From the NCBI GenBank assembly GCA_017561885.1, contig JAFZBF010000012.1:1-64000 (forward strand): a stretch of DNA of 64,000 bases, read 5' to 3'. The position numbers and the translations under genes are program-made. Below, piece by piece: positions 9,494 through 17,407 of this stretch (position 1 is the stretch's first letter; each line of letters begins with the position of its first letter). This DNA is from Bacteroidales bacterium (GTDB lineage: Bacteria > Bacteroidota > Bacteroidia > Bacteroidales > UBA932). Under the pieces are notes generated by a model. The model saw nothing but the letters and a program-made list of their open reading frames with translations. It was not told the origin of the DNA and made no database searches.

Positions 9494-10209
9494 AATTCGG
9501 CCTTCTAGGTTATCCCATCTCTCACAGCCAGAGTCCTGCGCTCTTCGCTGCTGCTTATCCCGGCGGGGAGCACAGCTACGAGCTTATCGAGGAGCCTGAT
9601 TTCGACAAGGCTTACGCCCGTTTCCTGGAAAGTTACGACGCCGTGAATGTAACTACTCCCTTCAAGGAGAAGGCTGCGGCCAGGGCTGATGTGGCCAATG
9701 ACGTAGTCAAGGCCTGCGGCGCGTCGAACCTCCTTAAGAAGGAAGAAGACGGGCTGGTCCACGCATACAACACCGACTATCTCGGAGTGAAGCACGTTCT
9801 CGAGGAAAGGTCGTTCACAGGTGATGTGCTTGTGGTCGGATGCGGCGGCGCCGCCAAGGCTGCTGCACTTGCTGCGGTGGATGCCGGGCACAATGTCATA
9901 ATCGCGAACCGCGACGAGAGCCGGGCCATCCGCTTCGTGGCTGCCAACATCGGCCGCCGTAGTTCCGCCTCCATGCTTGCCATCGGTCTTGGGATGATGG
10001 AAGCCTTGCTGCCGTCAGTCAGCTTCATAATTTATTGCGTGCCTGTAGCTCTGCCGTCCCTGAACGACGGGACCCTGGCAGGCAAGACTCTTTTCGAGGC
10101 CAACTACCGCGCCGCGCAGTACTCCGCCGGCCACGGCTACGAATACATTCCCGGCGAAGTGTGGCTCGCCGCCCAAGGCACCGAGAGCTTCCGCCTGATG
10201 CTGAGTTAA
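9490..10209 (+). CDS. aroE: Shikimate dehydrogenase-like protein
   Basis: Shikimate dehydrogenase reduces 3-dehydroshikimate with NADPH in aromatic amino acid synthesis. The substrate domain shows GYPISHSQSPALF (residues 5-17), the catalytic Lys in NVTTPFKEK (about 54-62) and the Asp in YNTDYLG. The NADP Rossmann loop is VVGCGGAAKAAA. At 239 residues it is shorter than the E. coli enzyme (272), mainly in the C-terminal lobe. It overlaps the methyltransferase gene by 4 nt. A shikimate kinase gene is at 20755. Confidence 0.88.
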   Translation: MKFGLLGYPISHSQSPALFAAAYPGGEHSYELIEEPDFDKAYARFLESYDAVNVTTPFKEKAAARADVANDVVKACGASNLLKKEEDGLVHAYNTDYLGVKHVLEERSFTGDVLVVGCGGAAKAAALAAVDAGHNVIIANRDESRAIRFVAANIGRRSSASMLAIGLGMMEALLPSVSFIIYCVPVALPSLNDGTLAGKTLFEANYRAAQYSAGHGYEYIPGEVWLAAQGTESFRLMLS

Positions 10210-10274
10210 CGATTCGTTTTTCCGTCAGAGTGTGCGCGCGTATTGTGGTTTTCATGCATTTTCCGAAGCGTCAT

Positions 10275-10359
10275 CTGCATCACACTGCCATTGCCAAGGA
10301 CGATATGCGCACTTAGCCTCCTTCCTGAGCCTCTCCGGTGCAGGTGACTGCATCACACT
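10275..10359 (+). repeat. Direct repeat in front of the MFS gene (possible operator)
   Basis: The 12-mer CTGCATCACACT occurs exactly at 10275-10286 and at 10348-10359. The two copies are 73 bp apart, about seven helical turns. The downstream copy abuts the -33 element of the MFS promoter. No other feature is visible in the 226-bp gap 10210-10435. Confidence 0.55.
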
Positions 10360-10389
10360 TTGGCGGAAATTAAAAAAAACTTAATTTTG
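10359..10389 (+). promoter_or_regulatory. Promoter of the MFS transporter gene
   Basis: TTTG (10359-10362), then 19 nt, then TAATTTTG (10382-10389): a perfect Bacteroidota primary-sigma promoter. The start point would be near 10396, giving a leader of about 40 nt. Confidence 0.85.
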
Positions 10390-10435
10390 GTGCTTGATTT
10401 TTACGTCAAGGACATAAGCAATAATTTACACTATA

Positions 10436-11830
10436 ATGACAGAAAAAGTTCACAAACTACTTAACGATTACCCTGCAGCAAGATGGGCGGCGCTCATACT
10501 CATCGCGCTGATGATGTTCTTCGCCTATATGTTCGTAGACGTGATGTCTCCGCTCAAATCACTGATCGAAGGCTCTCACGGCTGGGACAGCGGGGTATTC
10601 GGTACTTACGCTTCTGCTGAATACATCCTTAACGTGTTCGGCTTCCTTATCATCGCAGGTATCATCCTCGACAAGATGGGCGTCCGCTTCACAGGAGTCC
10701 TGTCGGCATCGATAATGGTCATCGGAGCCCTTATCAAGTTCATCGGCATCAGCGACTGGTTCCAGACCACAGCTTTCTGCAACTGGCTCAACAGCTGGTG
10801 GGTGACGATGCCAGGCAGCGCCAAGATGGCAGCCCTCGGCTTCATGATCTTCGGCTGCGGTTGCGAGATGGCCGGCACCACCGTTTCAAAGGCCATCGCC
10901 AAATGGTTCAAAGGTAAGGAGATGGCTCTGGCCATGGGTCTCGAGATGGCTATCGCCCGCCTGGGTGTCTTCGCAGTGATGTGGATTTCTCCTATCATCG
11001 CCGACCGTTTCGGCAACGCAAACGGCGTGGTTAATGCCGGCGACAGCGCCTTCGCATCTCTCGGATTCTGCGGAGCCCTGCTTATGATCGGCCTGATCAA
11101 CTTCATCATATTCACCTTTATGGACCGCAAGCTCGACAGGCAGCTCGTCGCTGCAGGTCTGGCTACCGACGAGAAATCTCCTGAAGATGAATTCCACGTA
11201 TCAGATCTCGGCAAGATATTCAAGAGCAAGATGTTCTGGCTTGTCGCCCTGCTCTGCGTGCTTTACTATTCCGCAATATTCCCGTTCCAGAGATATGCTC
11301 CGAACTTCCTTGAGGTGACGCTCGGCATCGATGCCACGGCTGCTTCACGCCTGTTCAGCTGCTTCCCGATCCTGGCCATGTGCCTCACTCCGCTGCTCGG
11401 AATCTTCCTGGACACAAAGGGAAAAGGCGCTTCGATGCTTCTGGTCGGCGCATTGATAATGATCGCCTGCCACCTGAGTTTCGCGTTCCTGCTGCCGGCA
11501 TTCCCCCACAAGTGGCTTGCCCTGGCACTCATCGTTATTCTCGGAGTCAGTTTCTCACTCGTTCCTGCTGCCCTCTGGCCGAGCGTTCCAAAGATTATTG
11601 ACGAGAAGGTGCTCGGAAGCGCATACTGCCTCATCTTCTGGGTGCAGAACATAGGTCTCTGCCTGGTTCCGCTGCTCATCGGCAAGCTCGTCGAGTCTAC
11701 CGGCGGATATCTGGTTCCGATGATCGTGTTCTCCAGCTTCGGCGTGCTGGCATTCATCTTCAGCATCCTGCTCAAGATCGAGGACCGCAAGAAAGGTTAC
11801 GGCCTCGAGAAACCGAATATTCAGAAATAA
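10436..11830 (+). CDS. Major facilitator superfamily transporter
   Basis: The 464-residue inner-membrane protein shows about 12 hydrophobic spans (the first about 15-37) with a cytoplasmic loop around 240-265. ILDKMGVRFTG after the second span is the MFS motif A region. Its substrate is not apparent; neighbours (aroE upstream, convergent ssb downstream) give no clue. It is a single-gene unit with its own promoter, a repeated 12-bp candidate operator and a strong terminator, which points to independent regulation. A predicted C-terminal cytoplasmic tail is Lys-rich. Confidence 0.88.
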   Translation: MTEKVHKLLNDYPAARWAALILIALMMFFAYMFVDVMSPLKSLIEGSHGWDSGVFGTYASAEYILNVFGFLIIAGIILDKMGVRFTGVLSASIMVIGALIKFIGISDWFQTTAFCNWLNSWWVTMPGSAKMAALGFMIFGCGCEMAGTTVSKAIAKWFKGKEMALAMGLEMAIARLGVFAVMWISPIIADRFGNANGVVNAGDSAFASLGFCGALLMIGLINFIIFTFMDRKLDRQLVAAGLATDEKSPEDEFHVSDLGKIFKSKMFWLVALLCVLYYSAIFPFQRYAPNFLEVTLGIDATAASRLFSCFPILAMCLTPLLGIFLDTKGKGASMLLVGALIMIACHLSFAFLLPAFPHKWLALALIVILGVSFSLVPAALWPSVPKIIDEKVLGSAYCLIFWVQNIGLCLVPLLIGKLVESTGGYLVPMIVFSSFGVLAFIFSILLKIEDRKKGYGLEKPNIQK

Positions 11831-11851
11831 GCTTTTCGAAACGATGCACAC

Positions 11852-11884
11852 AAAAAAAGACCTCCTGTCCGGAGGTCTTTTTTT
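11852..11884. terminator. Bidirectional rho-independent terminator between the MFS gene and ssb
   Basis: The stem GACCTCC/GGAGGTC with a 5-nt loop is flanked by seven A on the left and seven T on the right. It can therefore stop transcripts from either side: the MFS gene (plus) and ssb (minus), which converge here. Confidence 0.93.
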
Positions 11885-11903
11885 GTAACTAGGATAATGA
11901 CCG

Positions 11904-12422
11904 TCAGAACGGAAGATCGTCGCTGTCGTCACTGTCAAGACTGTCAAGCGATATAGGCTGGCTCGGTGCAGGCTGACTTGCAGGCTGAGGCTTGGGATAT
12001 GCCGGAGCCGCTGCACGGGGAGCGGGGGCCGGTGACTGTGCCTGAGGGCCTGGATCGCTGTATGCACCGCCCGTCGGAATCGGAGCGTCACCCTTGCGGC
12101 CGAGAAGCTGGATGCTGTCGGCAAGTATCTCGGTGACATAGCGTTTCTGTCCGTTCTGGTCATCCCAGCTGCGGCTGCGGATACGTCCTTCAACGAAGAT
12201 CTGGCTGCCTTTGCGGATGAAATTTTCCGCCAGGTCGGCAAGCTGTCTCCACGCCACGATATTGTGCCATTCAGTCAGTTCCTTGGTTTCTCCGCTTCCG
12301 CGTTCTCTGTATCTTTCTGTTGTCGCGAGGGTAAAACTGGCTACAGAAGCACCTCCCTCCAGATGTCTTACATCGGGATCCTTCCCAACATTGCCGATCA
12401 AAAAAACCTTGTTTAGTGCCAT
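11904..12422 (-). CDS. ssb: Single-stranded DNA-binding protein
   Basis: SSB coats single-stranded DNA during replication, repair and recombination. The 172-residue protein has the OB-fold start MALNKVFLIGNVGKDP, then WHNIVAWRQLAD and FVEGRIRSRSW. A flexible Pro/Ala/Gln-rich linker (about 112-155) leads to the acidic tip DSDDSDDLPF. This tip is the docking site for partner proteins such as RecJ and RecG. The gene is a single unit between its own promoter and the shared terminator at 11852. Confidence 0.97.
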   Translation of the reverse strand: MALNKVFLIGNVGKDPDVRHLEGGASVASFTLATTERYRERGSGETKELTEWHNIVAWRQLADLAENFIRKGSQIFVEGRIRSRSWDDQNGQKRYVTEILADSIQLLGRKGDAPIPTGGAYSDPGPQAQSPAPAPRAAAPAYPKPQPASQPAPSQPISLDSLDSDDSDDLPF

Positions 12423-12446
12423 GATATTCGTGTTTTTAATTGTCTA

Positions 12447-12478
12447 TAAAAGTAAGGCTAAGCAGCCAAAGAAACAAA
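12447..12478 (-). promoter_or_regulatory. Probable promoter of ssb
   Basis: On the minus strand TTTG (12478-12475) is followed after 20 nt by TACTTTTA (12454-12447), seven of eight matches to TAnnTTTG. Transcription would start about 18 nt before the ssb ATG. Confidence 0.5.
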
Positions 12479-12495
12479 TAAAGTTATGAGGAGAT

Positions 12496-13836
12496 TTACA
12501 CATCAAGCAGATGCTCGTAGCCGGGGCGGTACTGGTAGTGCAGCAGGGCGTTGGCCTCGTCGTCGTCCATGAATTTCTGGACGATGGGGTTCCAGACGAG
12601 GGGACGGTTCAGTTCGCCGGCGATGATGCCGATATTGCACATAGTGCATGAAGAGTGTCCGACCTCTACGGGTACGTTGGGGTCGATCCTGGTCCGCATG
12701 CTCTCGATGAACACGCGGTGGTGGCCGGCGCGGGCTTCGAAGGGCACGTCATTGTCGTCGACCTTCATCTCGAACCTGGGGTCGGAAGCATATAGCTTTC
12801 CGCGGTGAACGGCAATCCAGCCTTTGTCTCCGTAAATCTTGACGCCCTGGCCGGAATCGTCGAAAGTGGTTTCCTCCACGACGATGCCGTTGTCATATTT
12901 ATATGTGAGATTCTTGTAGAAGCTGTATCCTGGAGGTATGATTTCGGTGGGGCCTGAGAGATCCTTGCCTACGGCCCACTGTGCGATGTCGAACATATGG
13001 GCGCCCCAGTCGGTCATATAGCCGCCGCCCGTAGGCTTGTACCAGCGCCATGCACCCCAGCAGGTATCGCTGCCGTCTTCCTTGAGCAGCGGGTCGATGT
13101 CCGGAAAGTATGTAGCCTTGTCGGTCATCGGGCCGAGCCACTTGTCCCAGTTGAGGCCGGCGGGAGGAGTCTGTGCAGGGAAATGATGAGGTACGGGGAA
13201 GGGCTGTCCGTCCCAGCGGCCCACATAGACGTCCATCTTGCGGATCGTGCCGAGGTCACCTTCGCGGGCCACGTTGGCAGCGTGGATGAACTCTTCGCTG
13301 GAACGCTGCTGGCTGCCCACCTGCAGTATGCGGTTGTACTTGCGGACGGCTTTGACGAGCTGCTTTCCTTCATACACCGTCAGTGTCATCGGCTTCTCGA
13401 GGTATATGTCCTTGCCGGCCTTGCAGGCTGCGATTGCGATGCCTGCGTGCCAGTGGTCCGGAGTGGCTATCACAACGGCGTCTATGTCCTGCCGGGCCAG
13501 AAGGTCCTCGTAGTTCTCATACATCGCGGGTGCGGCTTTCTTCACGCCCTTGCCCTGGTAGTATTCGGTGACTCTCTTCACGAAGCGGTCGCGCTTGATG
13601 TCGTATACGTCGCAGCCTGCCACCACCTGAACGTCGTCCATCTGCATGAAACTGCTCAGCAGATACATGGCCTGCTGTCCGAGGCCGATGAAGCCCATCC
13701 GGATCTTGTCGCTTGCGGCGACAGTCTTGCTGCGGGCCGGAGCCTCTGCCAGACTGAAAGCAGAAGCGATGGAAGGCGCAACGGCAAGGCCGGCGATGCC
13801 GAAGGCTGTTTTCTTAAGAAAATCTCTTCTTTGCAT
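12496..13836 (-). CDS. Gfo/Idh/MocA-family oxidoreductase with Tat signal
   Basis: The 446-residue protein begins with a twin-arginine signal (MQRRDFLKKTAFGIAG), so it is exported folded, probably with bound NAD(P). The Rossmann domain follows (GFIGLGQQA near residue 49), then EKPMTL, the usual catalytic-Lys motif of the family. The C-terminal domain carries GGGYMTDWGAHMFD. Such exported members act on sugars or glycosides in other Bacteroidota; the substrate here is unknown. It lies 30 nt after glpC on the same strand and may be the last gene of the glp operon. Confidence 0.9.
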   Translation of the reverse strand: MQRRDFLKKTAFGIAGLAVAPSIASAFSLAEAPARSKTVAASDKIRMGFIGLGQQAMYLLSSFMQMDDVQVVAGCDVYDIKRDRFVKRVTEYYQGKGVKKAAPAMYENYEDLLARQDIDAVVIATPDHWHAGIAIAACKAGKDIYLEKPMTLTVYEGKQLVKAVRKYNRILQVGSQQRSSEEFIHAANVAREGDLGTIRKMDVYVGRWDGQPFPVPHHFPAQTPPAGLNWDKWLGPMTDKATYFPDIDPLLKEDGSDTCWGAWRWYKPTGGGYMTDWGAHMFDIAQWAVGKDLSGPTEIIPPGYSFYKNLTYKYDNGIVVEETTFDDSGQGVKIYGDKGWIAVHRGKLYASDPRFEMKVDDNDVPFEARAGHHRVFIESMRTRIDPNVPVEVGHSSCTMCNIGIIAGELNRPLVWNPIVQKFMDDDEANALLHYQYRPGYEHLLDV

Positions 13837-13866
13837 ATTGGAAGTAGTATTTAGGTATCAGATAAG

Positions 13867-15114
13867 TTACTCTGAGTCCAGCGCCTGTGCAATGATTGAA
13901 ACAGGGTTCATTACGGTGATGCCGGTGCTCATCTCTATCTGCCACTTGCAGGTCTCGCATTCTGTAGCCACGACGAAGGGTGCTGAATCGCCGGCCTTCG
14001 CCTTGGCTTCACGGATCTCGGAGAACAGCAGCTCACCGATTTTCTGCGAATACCCGTAATTCTCTTTCTTGAACCCGAAGGTGCCGGAGATGCCGCAGCA
14101 GTACGGCTCGAGCACTGTCAGCTCCAGTCCAGGAATCTTTCTGAGAATTCCCAGGGTAAACTCCTGCCAGCCCATCCTCTGCATATGGCAGGAGGTGTGG
14201 TAGGCCACCTTCATATGGAAGTCTTTGCGGAAGTTGAGTTTTACCTCGCCGGACTCCAGCCTGGGATAAAGCCAGCGGCTGAGAAGCATGATGCGGTCCT
14301 TTACATCCTCGTTCGGCAGACCGAGCACTTCGGGATATTCCTCACGCATCATATGGGTGCAGGAAGATGATACCGTCAGCACCGGTCCTGCAGCCTTGCG
14401 GATGGATTCGAGGTTGATACGGCCCTGTTTTGCCGCCTTGGCTGCGAATCCGTTGCTCATAAGGGCTATTCCACAGCACTTCTCGCGTTCAAGCAGTTCG
14501 ACTCCGTAGCCGGCGGCGTTGACCACCTTGACGAAGTCCTTGCCGAGCTGGGGATAGTTGTAGTTGGCATAGCAGCCGTGGAAGAATGATACTTTCTTCT
14601 CGAAGCCTGCCTGAGCCTCAAGAGCTTCCTTGCGGAACCAGTTCTCGAACTTCTCGGATGAATATGCCGGGAATGTACGGTGCCTGTCCACGCCCAGAGT
14701 TCCGTGAAGCACGGCTTTCGCAACACCGGTCTTGAGCACCGCGTTAGCGACGGGTGCAATGGGGGAGGCGGTCATGCCGCCGACAAAGTCGGTGGAGGCC
14801 AGAGTCCAGTCACGGAGTCCGTGGAGACCGCGTATCTTTGACTGGGAACCGTACTTGATGCGTGCCGTCTGGATCATATCGCCGATCTTGACGCCGGACG
14901 GACAGGCTACCTCGCAGCGTTTGCAGTTGAGGCAGTATTTCAGTGCATAATCATAATATTCAGGGTCTTTAATCCTGTATCTCTCACCGTCGGGGCCCGC
15001 CTTCTTCGGGCCGGGATACTGCTCGTTGACGGCCAGCATCGGGCAGACCAGAGTGCAGAGGTTGCACTTCAGACACTGTTCAAGGTTCGCTGTGCTTATG
15101 CTTTTTTCCTGCAT
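13867..15114 (-). CDS. glpC: Anaerobic glycerol-3-phosphate dehydrogenase, subunit C (GlpC-like)
   Basis: GlpC anchors GlpAB at the membrane and passes electrons to quinone. The 415-residue protein has two 4Fe-4S clusters of the CxxCxxCxxxCP type, at Cys14/17/20/24 and Cys61/64/67/71. Two CCG domains follow, marked by REKCCGIALMSNG and EPYCCGISGTFGF. It begins 4 nt after glpB, as the third gene of glpABC. Neither glpK nor glpF is seen nearby. Confidence 0.93.
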   Translation of the reverse strand: MQEKSISTANLEQCLKCNLCTLVCPMLAVNEQYPGPKKAGPDGERYRIKDPEYYDYALKYCLNCKRCEVACPSGVKIGDMIQTARIKYGSQSKIRGLHGLRDWTLASTDFVGGMTASPIAPVANAVLKTGVAKAVLHGTLGVDRHRTFPAYSSEKFENWFRKEALEAQAGFEKKVSFFHGCYANYNYPQLGKDFVKVVNAAGYGVELLEREKCCGIALMSNGFAAKAAKQGRINLESIRKAAGPVLTVSSSCTHMMREEYPEVLGLPNEDVKDRIMLLSRWLYPRLESGEVKLNFRKDFHMKVAYHTSCHMQRMGWQEFTLGILRKIPGLELTVLEPYCCGISGTFGFKKENYGYSQKIGELLFSEIREAKAKAGDSAPFVVATECETCKWQIEMSTGITVMNPVSIIAQALDSE

Positions 15115-15118
15115 TGTC

Positions 15119-15742
15119 CTACCACTTTTTCATTATTTCCATCGCAGCAGCCCTGCCGCTTGATTCTATTCCTTCATCTGACAACGGCTCTCCGGCCAGT
15201 ACCTGACCTGCCGCATAGAGGTTGTCGATAATAATTCCGCCCTTGATGACGCGCCCGGCTTCATCGGTCCTGACTCCGAACCTTTCATACGGCTGAGGAG
15301 CGAAAAAGTCAGTGTCGAACCATTTCCCGTGGTCCGGTTCGAATTCGACGTCGGCATCGAAAACTGGTTCGAAAACGCCGCCCATATAGGAGATTATGCC
15401 GCGGGAGAAGAACTTGCCTGTTGCGAGTACGAACGCACCGGCCACCAGCGGTTCATCGCCCAGGTTGCGGCTGAACACCCTGACAACGTGGGAACCGTCG
15501 TCAGACAGGTCTGCCTTGACAATGCTGTCACCTCTGAATACGGTCACGCCTTTTGCAGACAGGGCGGACAAGGCGGAATATGGAGAACGGGCCTGTGCCT
15601 TGGGTGAAGCCGGGCCTTCTGTCGCGTCGTGGAGCGAAAGCCCTTCAGCGAACAGGGCGACCTTCTTTCCTGCACCGGCAAGGACATCCGCAGCCGTACA
15701 TCCGGCAAGTCCGCCGCCAATAACTATAATATCGTAGGTCAT
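15119..15742 (-). CDS. glpB: GlpB-like FAD-binding subunit, short form
   Basis: The 207-residue protein begins with an FAD-binding Rossmann motif (YDIIVIGGGLAGCTAADVL). It ends with the second FAD segment, around IDNLYAAGQVLAG. E. coli GlpB is about 420 residues, so roughly the middle half is missing while both ends of the FAD fold remain. The frame is intact, with a 4-nt overlap with glpA and a 4-nt gap to glpC, so it is a coding gene rather than debris. In GlpABC this subunit is thought to relay electrons from GlpA to GlpC. Confidence 0.85.
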   Translation of the reverse strand: MTYDIIVIGGGLAGCTAADVLAGAGKKVALFAEGLSLHDATEGPASPKAQARSPYSALSALSAKGVTVFRGDSIVKADLSDDGSHVVRVFSRNLGDEPLVAGAFVLATGKFFSRGIISYMGGVFEPVFDADVEFEPDHGKWFDTDFFAPQPYERFGVRTDEAGRVIKGGIIIDNLYAAGQVLAGEPLSDEGIESSGRAAAMEIMKKW

Positions 15743-17292
15743 TTCCTGTGTACTTTATGCATATATTCGGCTTCTCTGAGAGTGTCTCCCCAAAGTACGG
15801 GAGACATGCCTTTCCATCGTTCCTGAAGATAGTCCTTAACCAGTTCGTCGGCTTTGTCCGGAGTGCCGAGGACTTCTGCAAGAACTTTTGCAACCCTGCT
15901 GATGCAGAACGAGCCCTGGCAAGTGCCCATTCCCACTCTTGTATGACGTCTGAGGTCGGAAATGCTCCGGACACCCAGGTTCTTTACAGAATATTCTATC
16001 TCGGCGCGCGTCACCTGTTCGCATTCGCATATTATCTCGCCAGCTCCCTTGGCATTGAAATCCATGATGTCAGCTTCACTTCCATGGCGTCCTACGGCAG
16101 CCCGCTTGTGTACGGGATCCTTGCCCGACTTGCGCACCTTTGACCCGGGAAGTCTCTTTTCTGCAGTAGTGCAAGGAATCTTCAGGCCCAGTTTTTCGCA
16201 TACCAGGTCGGTGGCCATCTCAGCCATCAGACGGCAGGTGGTGAGCTTGCCTCCGGTGATGGTGATAAGTCCTTTGATGCCGTCGCGCAGCTCGTGGTCC
16301 AGCAACACTATTCCACGGCTGACATTCCTGCCGCTGGCTGCCTTGTCGGCGACTACGAGCGGTCGTACTCCTGCGTAGGCGCGGATGATCCTGGTGGTAG
16401 ACAGTTCCGGTACGAGGTTGATGCCTTCCTGGAGAAGCAGGGATACTTCATCACCGGTCGCCCTGATATCTTCGCAGTCTTCGAAAGGAACTTTGTCGGA
16501 TGTGGTGCCGAGCACGCTGACCACATCGCCCGGGACAAGGATGTCGGCATTGCCGGGCTTGCGGCAGCGGTTGATCACCATCCTTGTGAGACGGTGTCCG
16601 AAAATCAGCAGAGAGCCTTTGCTGGGCATCATGTCAATATGAGCTCCGCCCAGCTCGGCAAGGTGGGCGCTCCATATGCCCGCAGCAATGACTACCTGTC
16701 TTGCCCTGATGGAACTGCCGCCGAGGACGATACCCCTGACATCCCCGTTCTCTTTCAGGAAACCGGTGACTGCACGGAATTTGATGACATCAGCTCCGTG
16801 GCGGACTGCATCAAGGATGTTGGCATCTACCAGACGGAAGGGGTCTACAGATGCGTCAGGCACTTTCACGGCACCGATAAGTCTCGGATTGACGGCCGGC
16901 TCGAGCCTGAGCGCTTCTTCCGGTGTGATGGCCTCCGCATCAATGCCGCAGTCCCTGCAGGCCTTGATGAATTTCTCCTGGTACTCCAGGCTGTCTTCCG
17001 GCAACGTGATGAAAAGGCCTCCGGTGGGGTCGATGCAGGACGATGCAATCCTGCGCAGTATCCTGTTTTCGGAGATGCACTCCCTGGCGCCTTCCGGGTC
17101 GGTTACGGCATATCTGGCTCCGCTGTGGAGCAGGCCGTGGTTGCGCCCTGACGCACCGTCGCAGAGGTCGCCCCTCTCTACGAGAAGAGTCTTGAGTCCG
17201 CGCAGAGCGCAGTCCCTGGCAGTGGCCGCTCCGGTTATTCCGCCGCCGATGATTATCACATCATATTCTTTGCTGGAGTTTTCAAGAAACAT
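15739..17292 (-). CDS. glpA: Anaerobic glycerol-3-phosphate dehydrogenase, subunit A
   Basis: GlpA oxidises sn-glycerol-3-phosphate to dihydroxyacetone phosphate with FAD. The N-terminal dinucleotide fold is YDVIIIGGGITGAATA, followed by ASGRNHGLLHSGARY of the DAO family. The C-terminal BFD-type [2Fe-2S] domain carries CECEQV and GTCQGSFC. An open frame reaches back to a TTG at 17304, but the ATG at 17292 (517 residues, MFLENSSKEYD) is the better start. A -7 element lies at 17323-17330. It is the first gene of glpA-glpB-glpC. Confidence 0.95.
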   Translation of the reverse strand: MFLENSSKEYDVIIIGGGITGAATARDCALRGLKTLLVERGDLCDGASGRNHGLLHSGARYAVTDPEGARECISENRILRRIASSCIDPTGGLFITLPEDSLEYQEKFIKACRDCGIDAEAITPEEALRLEPAVNPRLIGAVKVPDASVDPFRLVDANILDAVRHGADVIKFRAVTGFLKENGDVRGIVLGGSSIRARQVVIAAGIWSAHLAELGGAHIDMMPSKGSLLIFGHRLTRMVINRCRKPGNADILVPGDVVSVLGTTSDKVPFEDCEDIRATGDEVSLLLQEGINLVPELSTTRIIRAYAGVRPLVVADKAASGRNVSRGIVLLDHELRDGIKGLITITGGKLTTCRLMAEMATDLVCEKLGLKIPCTTAEKRLPGSKVRKSGKDPVHKRAAVGRHGSEADIMDFNAKGAGEIICECEQVTRAEIEYSVKNLGVRSISDLRRHTRVGMGTCQGSFCISRVAKVLAEVLGTPDKADELVKDYLQERWKGMSPVLWGDTLREAEYMHKVHRK

Positions 17293-17322
17293 GGCTGATG
17301 TCAAAAGTCTTGTCTAACCTGA

Positions 17323-17330
17323 CAAATTTA
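17323..17330 (-). promoter_or_regulatory. -7 element for the glp operon
   Basis: The minus strand reads TAAATTTG, a full match to TAnnTTTG, about 30 nt before the glpA ATG. No TTTG is seen at the usual -33 distance. A weak -33 would fit a promoter that needs an activator, but that is inference. Confidence 0.5.
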
Positions 17331-17352
17331 CTAAAAAAGTGCTGCAATAAAA

Positions 17353-17386
17353 ACAGAAAAGCACGTGGAAACACGTGCTTTTCTGT
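17353..17386 (-). terminator. Rho-independent terminator of the M13 peptidase unit
   Basis: A 15-bp perfect stem (ACAGAAAAGCACGTG with its complement) carries a 4-nt loop and is followed on the minus strand by a short T run. It lies 22 nt after the M13 peptidase stop codon and separates that unit from glpA. Confidence 0.9.
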
Positions 17387-17407
17387 ATGGAAATGTGTCT
17401 TTCAGAC

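Noticed and set aside
16294-17151. 285-codon open frame on the plus strand opposite glpA
   Set aside because: It is a long antisense shadow in GC-richer DNA. It has no start context and no family features; the glpA motifs on the other strand are unmistakable.
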